DNA from: Bog-756 sp963725275
GTDB taxonomy: Bacteria > Actinomycetota > Acidimicrobiia > Acidimicrobiales > RAAP-2
DNA length: 64,000 nucleotides
Assembly (NCBI GenBank): GCA_963725275.1
Contig: CAVRXS010000003.1
Coordinates: 186,001 to 250,000, forward strand
Direction: 5' to 3'
The number at the start of each line of letters is the position of its first letter. The stretch's first letter is position 1. The notes beneath the pieces were generated by a model. It had not been told where the DNA came from and made no database searches. It saw only the letters and a program-made list of their open reading frames with translations. The position numbers were made by a program, and so were the translations under genes. This document shows, piece after piece, positions 35,727-45,121 of this stretch.

Positions 35727-35811
35727 GGAGGGATGGCAGAGCGGACAAATGCGCGGCTCTTGAAAAGCCGTGAGGTGAAAGCCTCCGTGGGTTCGAATCC
35801 CACTCCCTCCG
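35727..35811 (+). tRNA. tRNA-Ser(TGA)
   Basis: 85 bases, class II. The acceptor GGAGGGA pairs with TCCCTCC, discriminator G. The anticodon arm CGGCT-CTTGAAA-AGCCG gives anticodon TGA. The long variable arm and the T-arm GTGGG-TTCGAAT-CCCAC are in place. CCA is not encoded. A short T-rich run follows. Confidence 0.96.
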
Positions 35812-35920
35812 CTCTTGTTTGCCACTCGTAGTGCAGGTGACCATGCCGTGCTTGCGCGGTTGCCCACCAAGACATCTCGAAAGAATTCGTCCAGTCGCGA
35901 GCGTCGATTGCTGCAGGCTC

Positions 35921-36270
35921 TCACGCGACCCAGCGCGTGTTGGGAGCCGGGAGAACACCCTGAATGAAATAGTTGCTCACAACGGATTGCATACACTGAT
36001 TCGTCGATCCGTTGAGCAGCCAACTGTGTCCGTACCCGACGTACGTGACCTCGATGCCGCCGACGGCATGAGCCAGCAGATGTGCCCCCGCATATGGCGT
36101 ATTGGGATCACCGGTGTTCCCGATCACCAACGGCGGCTGGCTGCGAATGACGAAGAGATGCGCAATAGATCCGCCTGAGTTGATCCAGCCCGGACAGCCA
36201 ATGAGATTGTTGGCGACCGCCTCAGCACCTCCGAGGGGAAACGGTGATCCAAGCGTTCGGGCCAGAGCGG
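35921..36270 (-). pseudogene. 3' remnant of an alpha/beta-hydrolase (TAP-like C-terminal domain)
   Basis: On the minus strand a single frame reads ANNLIGCPGWINSGGSIAHL, then PPLVIGNTGDPNTPYAGAHLLA, VTYVGYGHSWLL and the closing NGSTNQCMQSVVSNYFIQGVLP. This is the C-terminal third of secreted TAP-type proteases/hydrolases, with the family's catalytic Asp (GDP) and His (YGH). The N-terminal part with the nucleophile is absent, replaced by the start of the oxidoreductase gene. It is a truncated leftover. Confidence 0.7.
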
Positions 36271-36354
36271 ACGACCCCCTCGAGCTACGCGACCGATGAC
36301 GAACTGTGCCACAGCGCCGATACGATGCGAAGGCAGCTCAGGATGGGAGTGACT

Positions 36355-37275
36355 ATGCCCAAAGCGCTGAGATTCGACCACTACGGCGGGAGGGACGTTC
36401 TGTACGTCGCCGAGGTTGAGCGGCCGGTCCCTTCGCTCGGTGAGGTTCTGGTCGCCGTTCGGGCGGCCGGGATCAACCCGGGAGAGGCGGCGATTCGCGA
36501 GGGCCGAATGGACGCGGTCTTCCCAGCCACGTTCCCTTCGGGACAAGGGAGCGACCTCGCAGGCGTCGTGGCCGAAGTCGGGGACGGTGTCGACGGATTC
36601 GGGGTTGGAGATGAGGTGCTCGGTTGGTCCGGCCGCCGCTCCAGCCAGGCGTCCTATGTCGTCGTCCCAGCGGAACACCTCGTAGCGAAGCCGACCTCCC
36701 TTTCGTGGGAAGCGGCCGGATCGCTCTATGTCGTCGGTGTCACTGCCTTCGCCGCCGTTCGGGCAGTGGACCTGCAACCGAACGACACGGTGGTCGTCTC
36801 GGGAGCGGCGGGTGGGGTCGGATCGCTGGTGGTCCAGCTGGTCAGGATCCGAGGGGCCGATGTCATCGGTATTGCCTCGGAGCCTCACCATGAGTGGTTG
36901 ACGTCGGTCGGTGTGACACCAGTGGCATACGGAGAGGATCTGGCCGATCGCATCCGAGCGCTGGCCCCAGAGGGTGTCAACGCCTTCATCGACACGTTCG
37001 GAGACGACTACATTCGTCTCGCCATCGATCTCGGGGTGCCGCGGGATCGGATCGAGACCATCATCGCGTTCCAAGCCGCACAGGAGTACGGCGTCAAGTC
37101 CGAGGGAAGCTCGACCGCCTCCACCCCTGAGGTTCTCAGCGAAATGGCGTCTCTGGTCGCCTCGGGGCGCATCGAGCTGCCGATCACCGCGACCTACCCT
37201 CTCGATCAGGCCCGAGAGGCCTACGCGGAACTGGAGCGGCGCCACACCCTCGGAAAGATCGTCCTACTCCCCTGA
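36355..37275 (+). CDS. NADP-dependent quinone oxidoreductase-like protein (MDR family)
   Basis: 306 residues. Medium-chain dehydrogenase without structural zinc: FDHYGGRDVLYVAEVERPVPSLGEVLVAVRAAGINPGEA, FPSGQGSDLAGVVAEVG, then the nucleotide-binding VVSGAAGGVGSLVVQLVRIRGADVIG. ATG 36355 is chosen from the family start; the frame is open to 36244. The reductase probably acts on quinones or enones. It begins right next to the truncated hydrolase. Confidence 0.88.
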   Translation: MPKALRFDHYGGRDVLYVAEVERPVPSLGEVLVAVRAAGINPGEAAIREGRMDAVFPATFPSGQGSDLAGVVAEVGDGVDGFGVGDEVLGWSGRRSSQASYVVVPAEHLVAKPTSLSWEAAGSLYVVGVTAFAAVRAVDLQPNDTVVVSGAAGGVGSLVVQLVRIRGADVIGIASEPHHEWLTSVGVTPVAYGEDLADRIRALAPEGVNAFIDTFGDDYIRLAIDLGVPRDRIETIIAFQAAQEYGVKSEGSSTASTPEVLSEMASLVASGRIELPITATYPLDQAREAYAELERRHTLGKIVLLP

Positions 37276-37356
37276 CGGCTCCCAGTGGATCCGCCAAGGG
37301 AATTCGGTTGAAGGCGTTCGTTCAGGGCCAGAAGACACCGGTGATGGAAGCCGTCG

Positions 37357-38250
37357 ATGACTGAGTCAGACCGTCCGAAGATGCACATGGAGGAGGTCAC
37401 TGTTGACGATGCGACCGTCCGCAGTCTCCTTGCATCGCAGTTTCCCCAGTGGTCTGAGCAGCCATTGGAGCGGTTGCCCGACTCGGGAACCGACTGTGCC
37501 ATCTACCGGCTTGGTGACGACATGGCCGTTCGCCTTCCTCGGATCCACTGGGCCGTTGCACAGATCGCCCGAGAGTCCGAGTGGCTCGGCCAGCTGGCAC
37601 CCCATCTGCCCGTAGCTCTTCCGGTCCCGTTGACGAGAGGCGAGCCAGGTTGTGGCTACCCGTATCCCTGGCTCATCTACCCATGGCTGAAGGGCACCAG
37701 CTTGGATCAACGGGAGCGGCCGGCGACGGAGCGGCTCGCTCGTGAGCTGGCCGAGTTCGTTCTCGCCCTCGAGCGAATCCGTCCGGAGGGAGGACCGAAG
37801 CCAGGGAACAGAGGTCTCGCACTGGCAGATCGCGCCCAGGCGACGCTCCTGGGCATCGAGCAACTGGGCGACGCCGGCGACAGCGAACGAGCACGTTCCG
37901 TATGGGAGTTGGCCCTCGATGCCGGACCCTGGGACAAGGAACCGGTCTGGATCCACGGCGATCTCCTACCCGGGAACATCCTCGTCGACAATGACAGATT
38001 GGCGGGCGTGATCGATTGGTCAGGAACAGGCGTTGGAGATCCGGCCTGTGACGGGATGCTGGCATGGGCGCTTCCAGCAGACGCACGGGACGTCTTCCGT
38101 CGCACGCTTGCGTTTGACGACGCAACCTGGGCACGAGCCCGGGGCTGGGTGGTCGAGCAGACGGTCTGGTTCATCCCGTACTACGAACGGACTCTTCCGC
38201 AGGCCGTCGAGGACGCGAGACAGCGACTCACCGCTGCACTCGAAGGCTGA
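37357..38250 (+). CDS. aminoglycoside phosphotransferase family protein
   Basis: 297 residues. Kinase-like fold with the catalytic loop WIHGDLLPGNILVDND and the metal-binding segment AGVIDWSGTGVGDPACDGMLAW, and an N-terminal lobe with DMAVRLPR (ATP Lys replaced by Arg-containing strand). The APH(3)-type family also includes many kinases of unrelated small molecules, so drug resistance cannot be assumed. It follows the oxidoreductase by about 80 bases on the same strand. Confidence 0.88.
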   Translation: MTESDRPKMHMEEVTVDDATVRSLLASQFPQWSEQPLERLPDSGTDCAIYRLGDDMAVRLPRIHWAVAQIARESEWLGQLAPHLPVALPVPLTRGEPGCGYPYPWLIYPWLKGTSLDQRERPATERLARELAEFVLALERIRPEGGPKPGNRGLALADRAQATLLGIEQLGDAGDSERARSVWELALDAGPWDKEPVWIHGDLLPGNILVDNDRLAGVIDWSGTGVGDPACDGMLAWALPADARDVFRRTLAFDDATWARARGWVVEQTVWFIPYYERTLPQAVEDARQRLTAALEG

Positions 38251-38295
38251 GTCCTGGTCAGTAGGTCCGCTCGTCGGGCTGCACCGCGACAGCGC

Positions 38296-39111
38296 TCACG
38301 CGTCACGCCTGACGAACACCGTCGCTCCGGTCCCAAGAGCAATTCCGGCATACAGGGTCATCAGCAACAACGCTTCGATCGGGGAGACCGGCCCGAAGGA
38401 CCCTCCCGGCCCCTGGTTGACCGTCGACATGATCGAGTTGGTGAGGATGTTGGTCGGCAGATAACGGACGCCGCTCTGCGAAATGCCGTGCATCACGAGC
38501 GGGAGAACGAAGATGACACCGACGAACGCAGCGATAGCCGCTGCAGTGCTCCGGAAGACAAGTCCGAAACCGTAGGACATGAGGGCCATGAGCGCGATGA
38601 ACAGGGCGGTCATGACCACAGCGCGTGCCGCGCCCGGTGATGCCAGCGTGGCTGACGGAGCCCCGCCGCCGGAGAGGATGGCCTGACCCAGGAAGAACGA
38701 GAGAATGCTCAGGACCTCGCAGAAGACCACAGCCAGTATCGCAGTGACTCCCATCTTGGTGGCGAGCAGGAATGGTCGCTTGGGAGTGGCGGCGAGCGTG
38801 TTGCGGATCGTGCCACTCGAATACTCGCCCGTGATCAGCAACGCTCCGAACACCCCACCGGTGAGGGCAACGGTGATCATTCCGGTCAGGGATGTCTGGG
38901 TCGGGTCGAAGCCGCCGTACCAACCAGGATCGTGGTGCAGCGCGTTGTGGGTCACCAACCCTGTCACCAGGAGGCAGGCGACGAAGGTGAGCCCGAGCGT
39001 GATCGCTGTCGATCGCAGGGTCAGGATCTTGGCGATCTCTGATCGGGCCACGTGCTTGAGGCGGTAGTGGCCCGGGGGGGCGTTCAGAAGCATCTCGGTC
39101 GCCATCGTCAC
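38296..39111 (-). CDS. ABC transporter permease (ABC-2 type)
   Basis: 271 residues with about six hydrophobic segments (roughly 35-55, 75-100, 115-150, 165-190, 195-220, 245-265) and the family block LLITGEYSSGTIRNTLAATPKRPFLLATK. GTG 39111 overlaps the stop of the ATPase gene (GTGA); ATG 39105 is the alternative. With the upstream ATP-binding gene it forms an exporter of the type linked to antibiotic or lipid export. Substrate unknown. Confidence 0.85.
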   Translation of the reverse strand: MTMATEMLLNAPPGHYRLKHVARSEIAKILTLRSTAITLGLTFVACLLVTGLVTHNALHHDPGWYGGFDPTQTSLTGMITVALTGGVFGALLITGEYSSGTIRNTLAATPKRPFLLATKMGVTAILAVVFCEVLSILSFFLGQAILSGGGAPSATLASPGAARAVVMTALFIALMALMSYGFGLVFRSTAAAIAAFVGVIFVLPLVMHGISQSGVRYLPTNILTNSIMSTVNQGPGGSFGPVSPIEALLLMTLYAGIALGTGATVFVRRDA

Positions 39112-40043
39112 TCCTTCTCCCCGACCAGAACCGCGCCAGGCATCGTCGACGGGCGGAACTCCACCTCGTCCTGGGTCAGCTCCATGAACGCGTCCTCCAA
39201 CGATGCGGTGATGGGCGTCAGCTCATGGATCCGAAGGCCGTCGCGAGTGGCCAAGTCGCCGATCTGCGGTGACGTCAACCCCTCGACGGTCAATGACCCA
39301 TCGCCGTCCTCGATCTTGGCTCCCGCTGCGGAGAGCGCGGCGGTGAACGCAGCGAGGTCCGGGGTCACCAGTTTGATGGCGTTGCCGCCGCTCTGGGCGA
39401 CGAAGTCAGCCACGCTGGTCTCCGCGATCAGCCGACCGCGGCCGATCACGACGAGCCGATCGGCGGTGAGCGACATCTCGCTGATCAGATGGCTCGACAC
39501 CAGCACGGTCCGCCCCTCCTTCGCCAGGTCACGGAGGAAGTGGCGGACCCAACGGATGCCCTCGGGATCGAGGCCGTTGACCGGCTCGTCGAACAGCAGC
39601 ACGCCGGGGTCACCGAGCAGAGCGGCGGCGATGCCCAGCCGCTGGGTCATCCCGAGCGAGAATTTCCCGACCCGCCGCCTGGCGACGGAGGTGAGCCCGA
39701 CCTGGTCGAGGACCTCGTCGACCCGACCGACCGGGATGTCGTTGGCGAGGGCTAGCCACCGGAGGTGGTTGCGGGCGGTGCGGGCGGGGTGGAACGCCTT
39801 CGCGTCGAGCAGGGCACCGACCTCCCGGAGTGGCCAGTCCAACTCGCAGTAGGGCTTCCCGCCGATCAGAGCCGACCCCGAGTCGGGAAGGTCGAGGCCC
39901 ACGATCATCCGCATCGTCGTCGACTTGCCGGACCCGTTCGGTCCGAGGAATCCCGTCACCACCCCGGATGGGACCTCGAAGGTCAGATGGTCGACAGCTG
40001 TTGCTTCGCCATACCGCTTGGTGAGTGCGTGTGTCGTGATCAT
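39108..40043 (-). CDS. ABC transporter ATP-binding protein
   Basis: 311 residues. Walker A GPNGSGKST, signature FSLGMTQRLGIAAALL, Walker B VLLFDEPVNGLDPEG, switch His in SSHLISEM. The C-terminal extension (about 215-300) is typical of the DrrA/BcrA type. It drives the downstream permease. Its promoter region contains a perfect 20-base palindrome 59 bases upstream. Confidence 0.93.
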   Translation of the reverse strand: MITTHALTKRYGEATAVDHLTFEVPSGVVTGFLGPNGSGKSTTMRMIVGLDLPDSGSALIGGKPYCELDWPLREVGALLDAKAFHPARTARNHLRWLALANDIPVGRVDEVLDQVGLTSVARRRVGKFSLGMTQRLGIAAALLGDPGVLLFDEPVNGLDPEGIRWVRHFLRDLAKEGRTVLVSSHLISEMSLTADRLVVIGRGRLIAETSVADFVAQSGGNAIKLVTPDLAAFTAALSAAGAKIEDGDGSLTVEGLTSPQIGDLATRDGLRIHELTPITASLEDAFMELTQDEVEFRPSTMPGAVLVGEKE

Positions 40044-40101
40044 CACGACCAACGGTATGTGAACGCCCCCTTCAGTGGAATACCGCTAGTCGGCGTCTTT
40101 G

Positions 40102-40121
40102 CAGTGGGGTTAACCCCACTG
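40102..40121. promoter_or_regulatory. perfect 20-bp palindrome upstream of the ABC exporter operon
   Basis: CAGTGGGGTTAACCCCACTG reads identically on both strands. It lies 59 bases before the ABC ATPase start and 68 bases past the end of the sigma factor gene. It looks like an operator for the exporter. No regulator gene stands next to it. A terminator is less likely because there is no loop. Confidence 0.6.
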
Positions 40122-40188
40122 CCGTGTCTGGTCGACCGCCGTGATGTCCGGCGTCAGATGCCGGAGCGGCCAACCGTCGGTCCCGGAT

Positions 40189-41467
40189 TCACGCCTTGTC
40201 GCGGCTGATCCGGGCGCGCTCGCTCAGGAGCGTGCGCTCCTGGCCGTTGGTGGCCAATCCCGCCGCGCGCTCGAAGTCGGATGCCGCCTCGTCGAAGCGG
40301 CCCAACCTGTCGAGCAGGTCGCCCCGCACGCTGTACAGGAGGTGGTAGCGCTCGAGCGTGCCGGTGGCTACGAGGAGGTCCACCACGGCGAGGGCTTCTG
40401 CCGGACCCGAGGCCCAGGAGACCGCGACGGCGCGGTTGAGCTCGACGATCGGTGAGGGTGTGGCGCGGGCGAGCGCCGTGTAGAGGCCAACCAGCTCGTC
40501 CCAGTCGGTCTCTTCCGGTCGGAACGAGCGCGCATGGCAGGCGGCGATGGCGGCCTGCAGGGTATAGGGGCCTCGGGTTTCGGCGAGCTCGTCGGCCCGG
40601 GCCAGCGCAGCTTCGCCCCGTCCGATGTGGAGGCGGTCCCACCTGCGGCGGTCCTGGTCGAGGAGCAGGACGGGCTCTCCGGTGGGGCCGATTCGGGCAA
40701 CCAGACGGGAGGACTGGAACTCCATCAGGGCGACGAGGCCGAGCACGTCGGTTTCGTCGGGCATCGAGCGCGGCGAGCACGCGGCCGAGGCGGAGCGCCT
40801 CGCCGCACAGCTCGGGCCGCACCCAATCCTCGCCCGCGGTGGCCGAATAGCCCTCGTTGAAGACGAGATAGATGACCTCGAGCACGGCACCCAGGCGCGA
40901 CAGACGGTCCTCGCCGACCGGGACCTCGAACGGGACACCGGCCCGGGCGATGGCCTTCTTTGCCCGCACGATGCGCTGCGCGATCGTGGCTTCGGGGACG
41001 ACGTAGGCCCGGGCGATCTCGGGGACCGTGAGCCCGCCGACGAGCCGCAGGGTCAGCGCAACGCGGGCAGGCATGGGAAGGACGGGGTGGCACGCGACGA
41101 AGATCAGGCGGACGCGGTCGTCGTCGATCTCCTCGTTCGACACCGCGCCGAGCGCTGCATCGTCACCAAGATCGAGGGTCGCACCGACTGTCTGCTCGCG
41201 CCCGATCTGGGTGTACTTGGCCGCCAACGTGCGGTTGCGGCGAAAGACGTCGATCGCCTTGCGCTTCCCCACGGCGGTGAGCCACGCCCCGGGGTTGTGC
41301 GGGGTCCCGTCGCGCGGCCACTGGCGGAGCGCGTCCACCAGCGCATCCTGGGCAAGCTCCTCGGCCAGAGCCATGTCGCCGGTGAAGCCGGCCAGGACCG
41401 CGACCAGCCGGGGAAACTCGACCCGGTAGACGGCCTCGATCGCAGCGGTCGAATCGGTAGCCTGCAC
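40189..41467 (-). CDS. ECF42-type RNA polymerase sigma factor (DUF6596), frameshifted
   Basis: About 425 residues. Sigma region 2 has EAVYRVEFPRLVAVLAGFTGDMALAEELAQDALVDALRQWP; region 4 has PEIARAYVVPEATIAQRIVRAKKAI; the C-terminal TPR-like DUF6596 part has EDWVRPELCGEALRLGRVL and LNRAVAVSWASGPAEAL. The frame changes near 40765, where one extra base follows AAL; without it the protein reads GRVLAALMPDETDVLGLVALM. ECF42 factors are normally paired with a YCII/DGPF protein, which is the next gene upstream. Confidence 0.87.
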
Positions 41468-41528
41468 GCCACCGATTCAACCACCGCGTCGTACGCCCGG
41501 TAGGAAGAGGGCCGCCGCAGCCGGTGCG

Positions 41529-41870
41529 TCACCCCGAGACGGGGCGGACGCGTACCTCGCCTTCTCCCAGGACGCCGAGGAAGCGCTTGGACCACTCGAC
41601 GGCCTCGGGAAGATCGCGGCACTCCATGAGCGCCCAGCCACCCACCAGCTCTTTGGCCTCGGCGAAGGGCCCGTCGACAACCGTGTACTCGCCATCCTTC
41701 AGGCTGATGCGGGCGCCCTCGGACGTCGGGGCGATGCCACCCGTTGCGACGATGACGCCGGCCTTGGTCGCCTCCTCCACGAACCGCCCCATCTGCTCGT
41801 ACAGGTCGGGGGACGGTGGCTCGGTAGGGGTATCGGCCTCGTTGGCCAGGGTGTATCCCAGGAATCGCAT
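41529..41870 (-). CDS. YCII-related (DGPF domain) protein
   Basis: 113 residues: MRFLGYTLANEADTPTEPPS, GVIVATGGIAPTSEGARISL and the signature VVDGPFAEAKELVGGWALMEC. Members stand next to ECF42 sigma factors and are thought to sense or process an unknown signal. Here it precedes the sigma gene by about 60 bases on the same strand. Confidence 0.92.
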   Translation of the reverse strand: MRFLGYTLANEADTPTEPPSPDLYEQMGRFVEEATKAGVIVATGGIAPTSEGARISLKDGEYTVVDGPFAEAKELVGGWALMECRDLPEAVEWSKRFLGVLGEGEVRVRPVSG

Positions 41871-42077
41871 GTTCGGCTCCGTTTCTCTTCTGCGTGGGCG
41901 GCTCTCGCCTCACTCTGGCAGAGCGTCGAACGGACCGGACCCGGATCGACACTCCGGTCGAGAAATCTCAGAAAAGCGACCTGCCGGTTCGGATCGACCC
42001 GTCGTTCCGACGACGGAAGCCTGACGATTCCATGGCGGTCGAACGCGGCACGGTGCCGGTCGACAAGACTGTCCACC

Positions 42078-42404
42078 ATGGCGTTCGGTCAGCAGTCCGG
42101 CCCCCCGGCATCGGCGAGCCAGCTCCGAGAGCTCCTGGCGCTCCTGGAGGCGGCCGGCCACACCGGGTTCCGCGACGCACGTGGCCCGATGCATTTCACC
42201 CAGCGTCAGGGGAGCGGGAAGTTCACCCGCGACGAGGCGGTAGCCTTCATCGAGCAGCTCCAGGACGCCGACTCCGATGGGGTTGACATCGCAGTAGTCC
42301 CAACAGCACGGCAGTCGACGGCAGAGCAGTTGTTGCGCCACCTGCCCGCCGAGCAGCTCGCAGCCGAGCTGGAGCGTCGTGGCTGGACAGTCAGCAAGCC
42401 GTAG
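42078..42404 (+). CDS. hypothetical protein, 108 aa
   Basis: Begins MAFGQQSGPPASASQLRELL and continues with LLEAAGHTGFRDARGPMHF, RQGSGKFTRDEAVAFIEQL and a helical end LPAEQLAAELERRGWTVSKP. It looks like a soluble, helix-rich protein with internal coiled-coil potential. I recognise it as a conserved actinobacterial hypothetical protein. It stands alone between the YCII gene and a metabolic operon. Confidence 0.7.
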   Translation: MAFGQQSGPPASASQLRELLALLEAAGHTGFRDARGPMHFTQRQGSGKFTRDEAVAFIEQLQDADSDGVDIAVVPTARQSTAEQLLRHLPAEQLAAELERRGWTVSKP

Positions 42405-42566
42405 GCAGGCAGGCGTACGCCTCACGACGTCACTTTCCGGCATCGCCACCGCTGACGCTGCCGCCGGCCATCGGCCATACTGGCCTCGAGAAGGCTCCCG
42501 TCCGTGCAACGCCACGTGGCTGTTGACGTCGCATTCGGACCGGCTGGAACGATCCATGGGGGTGGC

Positions 42567-43538
42567 GTGCCGACAGTGAACACGGTGCTGGGCCCGGTCG
42601 AGGGCACTGCACTCGGATCGACCCTGATGCACGAGCATGTCTTCGTCCTGAGCCCGGAGATCGAGAAGACCTCGGAGGAGTGGGACGAGGACGGCGCCCG
42701 CTCGCTCGCCGTACAGCGTTTGCACGAGCTGAAGGCCAGCGGAATCGACACGATCGTGGACCTCACCGTCATCGGCCTCGGGCGGAACATCTCTCGCATC
42801 GCCGCCGTTGCCGAGCAGGCGCCCGAGATCAACATCGTCGCCGCCACCGGCGTCTACACCTACAACGACGTGCCGATGTTCTTTCACTTCCGCGGCCCTG
42901 GCACCATCTTCGGAGGCCCGGAACCGATGACCGACCTCTTCGTCCGGGAGATCCGGGAGGGTGTCGGCGACACCGGGGTGCGCGCCGGGATCCTCAAGTG
43001 CGCCACGGACAAACCGGGCATCACCCCAGGAGTGGAACGGGTCCTGCGGGCCGTGGCCCAGGCCCACCGGGCGACCGGGGTGCCGATCACCACCCACACG
43101 CCCACCCCCCCGCAACCGTGGGGCCTCGAGCAGCAGCGCATCCTGGCCGACGAGGGAGTCGACCTCTCCCGGGTCGTCATCGGCCATTCAGGGGGCACGC
43201 TGGACACGACCTATCACGAGGCCCTCCTTGCGAACGGCTCGTACCTGGGCTTCGACCATTTCGGCATCGCAACCTTCTCGATCGCCGAGCGCATCGAGTC
43301 GGTCAAGGTGCTCTGCGACCGCGGGCATGCCGATCGCATCGTCCTCTCCCACGACGCGATGTGCCACGTCGACTGGTTCCCCCCCTCGGTCTCCAGTGCA
43401 TGGAAGCAATGGCGGTGGACCCACATCCCCGAGGACGTCCTGCCCGAGATGCGGCGCATGGGAATCAGCGACGAGGACATCAGGACGATGATGGTCGACA
43501 ACCCGCGCCGGATCCTCGAAGGTGGCGAGCCGTATTGA
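42567..43538 (+). CDS. phosphotriesterase-family amidohydrolase
   Basis: 323 residues from GTG 42567. The binuclear metal site is complete: His22 and His24 (MHEHVFV), Lys144 (ILKCATDK), His177 (ITTHT), His207 (IGHSGG) and Asp263 (SHDAM). Relatives hydrolyse lactones or phosphotriesters. It overlaps an acyl-CoA ligase and an enoyl-CoA hydratase gene downstream, so a lactone-opening role in a catabolic route is more likely than pesticide hydrolysis (inferred). Confidence 0.9.
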   Translation: MPTVNTVLGPVEGTALGSTLMHEHVFVLSPEIEKTSEEWDEDGARSLAVQRLHELKASGIDTIVDLTVIGLGRNISRIAAVAEQAPEINIVAATGVYTYNDVPMFFHFRGPGTIFGGPEPMTDLFVREIREGVGDTGVRAGILKCATDKPGITPGVERVLRAVAQAHRATGVPITTHTPTPPQPWGLEQQRILADEGVDLSRVVIGHSGGTLDTTYHEALLANGSYLGFDHFGIATFSIAERIESVKVLCDRGHADRIVLSHDAMCHVDWFPPSVSSAWKQWRWTHIPEDVLPEMRRMGISDEDIRTMMVDNPRRILEGGEPY

Positions 43539-45121
43539 CCGGCGGACCAGCCGACCGGGACGACCGGACGCCCGCCATCGCACCAGCTGAGCGCGGAGAT
43601 GATCGCGATGCCGTCGAGGCGATGGCCGAGAGCCACCCGGACGCCGTCGCCTGGCGCAACCTGGCCGACGGGTCCGACCTGACCTTCCTCGACTGGAACA
43701 CCCGGGCCAACCAGCTGGCCCGTGGGCTGCTCGAGCGCGGCCTCCGCCCCGGCGGTCGGGTGATCCTGGCCGTCGGTCCCGATGAGCCCCTCCCCTGGCT
43801 CATCGCCTATGCGGCCATCCACCGGAGCGGTGCCGTCGCCGTCCCGGTCAACACCCGGTTGGCCCCACCCGAGCTCCGCGCGATCCTCGCCCACGCCGAG
43901 CCCACAGCGGTACTGGCCGGCCGCGACGTCGACGTCGGGGTCACCCTGGACAGCCTGGCCGAGGAGTCACCGAGGATCCGGGTGGTCGCCCGAACGGGCG
44001 GACCGGACGCGCCGGGCTGGTCGGGGCTGCTCGACGCCGACGCCTCGGCGTCGCCGTCGGGTCCGGAGGAGGAAATCCCCGCGAACATCATGTACACGTC
44101 AGGCACCACCGGTGCACCCAAGGCGGTGGTGGTGCGGAGCTCCCTGCACGCCACACGGGTGCCGCCCCACTGGTTGGGACTGGGCTTCCTGACCTGCTCG
44201 CCCTTCTCCACGACGAGTGGCGCCCTCCTCATCAACGGCCCGATGCTGGGGGGGCTGAGCGGGTGGTACCTCCCCCGCTTCGACGCCGGCCGATGGTTGT
44301 CGGTGGTCGAAGACCGGCGCCCCGTGGCCGCCTTCCTCGTGCCGGCCATGGCACAGCTCATCGTGGCGCACCCACGCTTCGACGGGGCGGATCTCTCGAG
44401 CCTGGCCGCGCTCACCATCGGGGGGGCGCCCATCGCCCGGGCCACCCTCGAGAGACTCGGAGCCGGCCTGCCGGGGACCGAGGTCATGGTCGGCTACGGC
44501 ATGACCGAATTCGGTGCGGTGACCCGCTCACCCTCCAAGGATCGCGGCCGCCACCTGGGCTCGGTGGGTCGACCCCTTCCGGGGGTCGAGCTCCGTATCG
44601 TCGACGGGCGTGGCGCGGCCGTCGGGCCCGGTGTGGAGGGCGAGATCACCGTGCGCGGGCCCGAGCCGCATCGCGAGTACTACAAGGAGCCGGCCGCCAC
44701 CGACCAGACGTGGCGGGACGGTTGGTTGCACAGCGGCGATCTGGGCTACCTGGACGCGGACGGCTTCCTCTGGATCACCGGGCGCAGCAAGGAGCTGATC
44801 ATCCGGGGCGGCAACAACATCGTTCCGCGGGAGATCGAGGAGGTCCTCTATGCCCACCCGGCGGTGGTCGAGGCGGTCGTGGCCGGCATCGCCCACGACG
44901 TCCTGGGAGAGGACGTTGCCGCCTGGGTCGTCCTGCAGGAGGACTCCCACGTCTCGCCCGAGGAACTGCGGGCCTTCCTCCTCGAGCGGCTCGCCGACTA
45001 CAAGGTGCCCCGCAGCATGAGCATCGTCGACGCGCTTCCCCGGAATGCGGCCGGCAAGGTGGTCACCCGTGAGCTGCCGACGCCGAGGAAGCTCGATCAA
45101 CCGAGCGGCGACCCCCGATGA
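43535..45121 (+). CDS. AMP-forming acyl-CoA synthetase
   Basis: 528 residues from TTG 43535, overlapping the amidohydrolase stop. ATP-binding P-loop MYTSGTTGAPKAVVV, GYGMTEFGAVTRS (A5), GWLHSGDLGYLDADGFLWITGR (A7/A8) and the final lysine motif RNAAGKVVTREL. It activates a carboxylic acid with CoA via the adenylate. Its ATGA overlap with the enoyl-CoA hydratase makes a tight three-gene unit. Confidence 0.92.
   Translation: MTGGPADRDDRTPAIAPAERGDDRDAVEAMAESHPDAVAWRNLADGSDLTFLDWNTRANQLARGLLERGLRPGGRVILAVGPDEPLPWLIAYAAIHRSGAVAVPVNTRLAPPELRAILAHAEPTAVLAGRDVDVGVTLDSLAEESPRIRVVARTGGPDAPGWSGLLDADASASPSGPEEEIPANIMYTSGTTGAPKAVVVRSSLHATRVPPHWLGLGFLTCSPFSTTSGALLINGPMLGGLSGWYLPRFDAGRWLSVVEDRRPVAAFLVPAMAQLIVAHPRFDGADLSSLAALTIGGAPIARATLERLGAGLPGTEVMVGYGMTEFGAVTRSPSKDRGRHLGSVGRPLPGVELRIVDGRGAAVGPGVEGEITVRGPEPHREYYKEPAATDQTWRDGWLHSGDLGYLDADGFLWITGRSKELIIRGGNNIVPREIEEVLYAHPAVVEAVVAGIAHDVLGEDVAAWVVLQEDSHVSPEELRAFLLERLADYKVPRSMSIVDALPRNAAGKVVTRELPTPRKLDQPSGDPR

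Noticed and set aside
36124..37245. 373-codon minus-strand frame over the oxidoreductase gene
   Set aside because: No recognisable domain; the plus strand has a complete oxidoreductase with nucleotide-binding motif.
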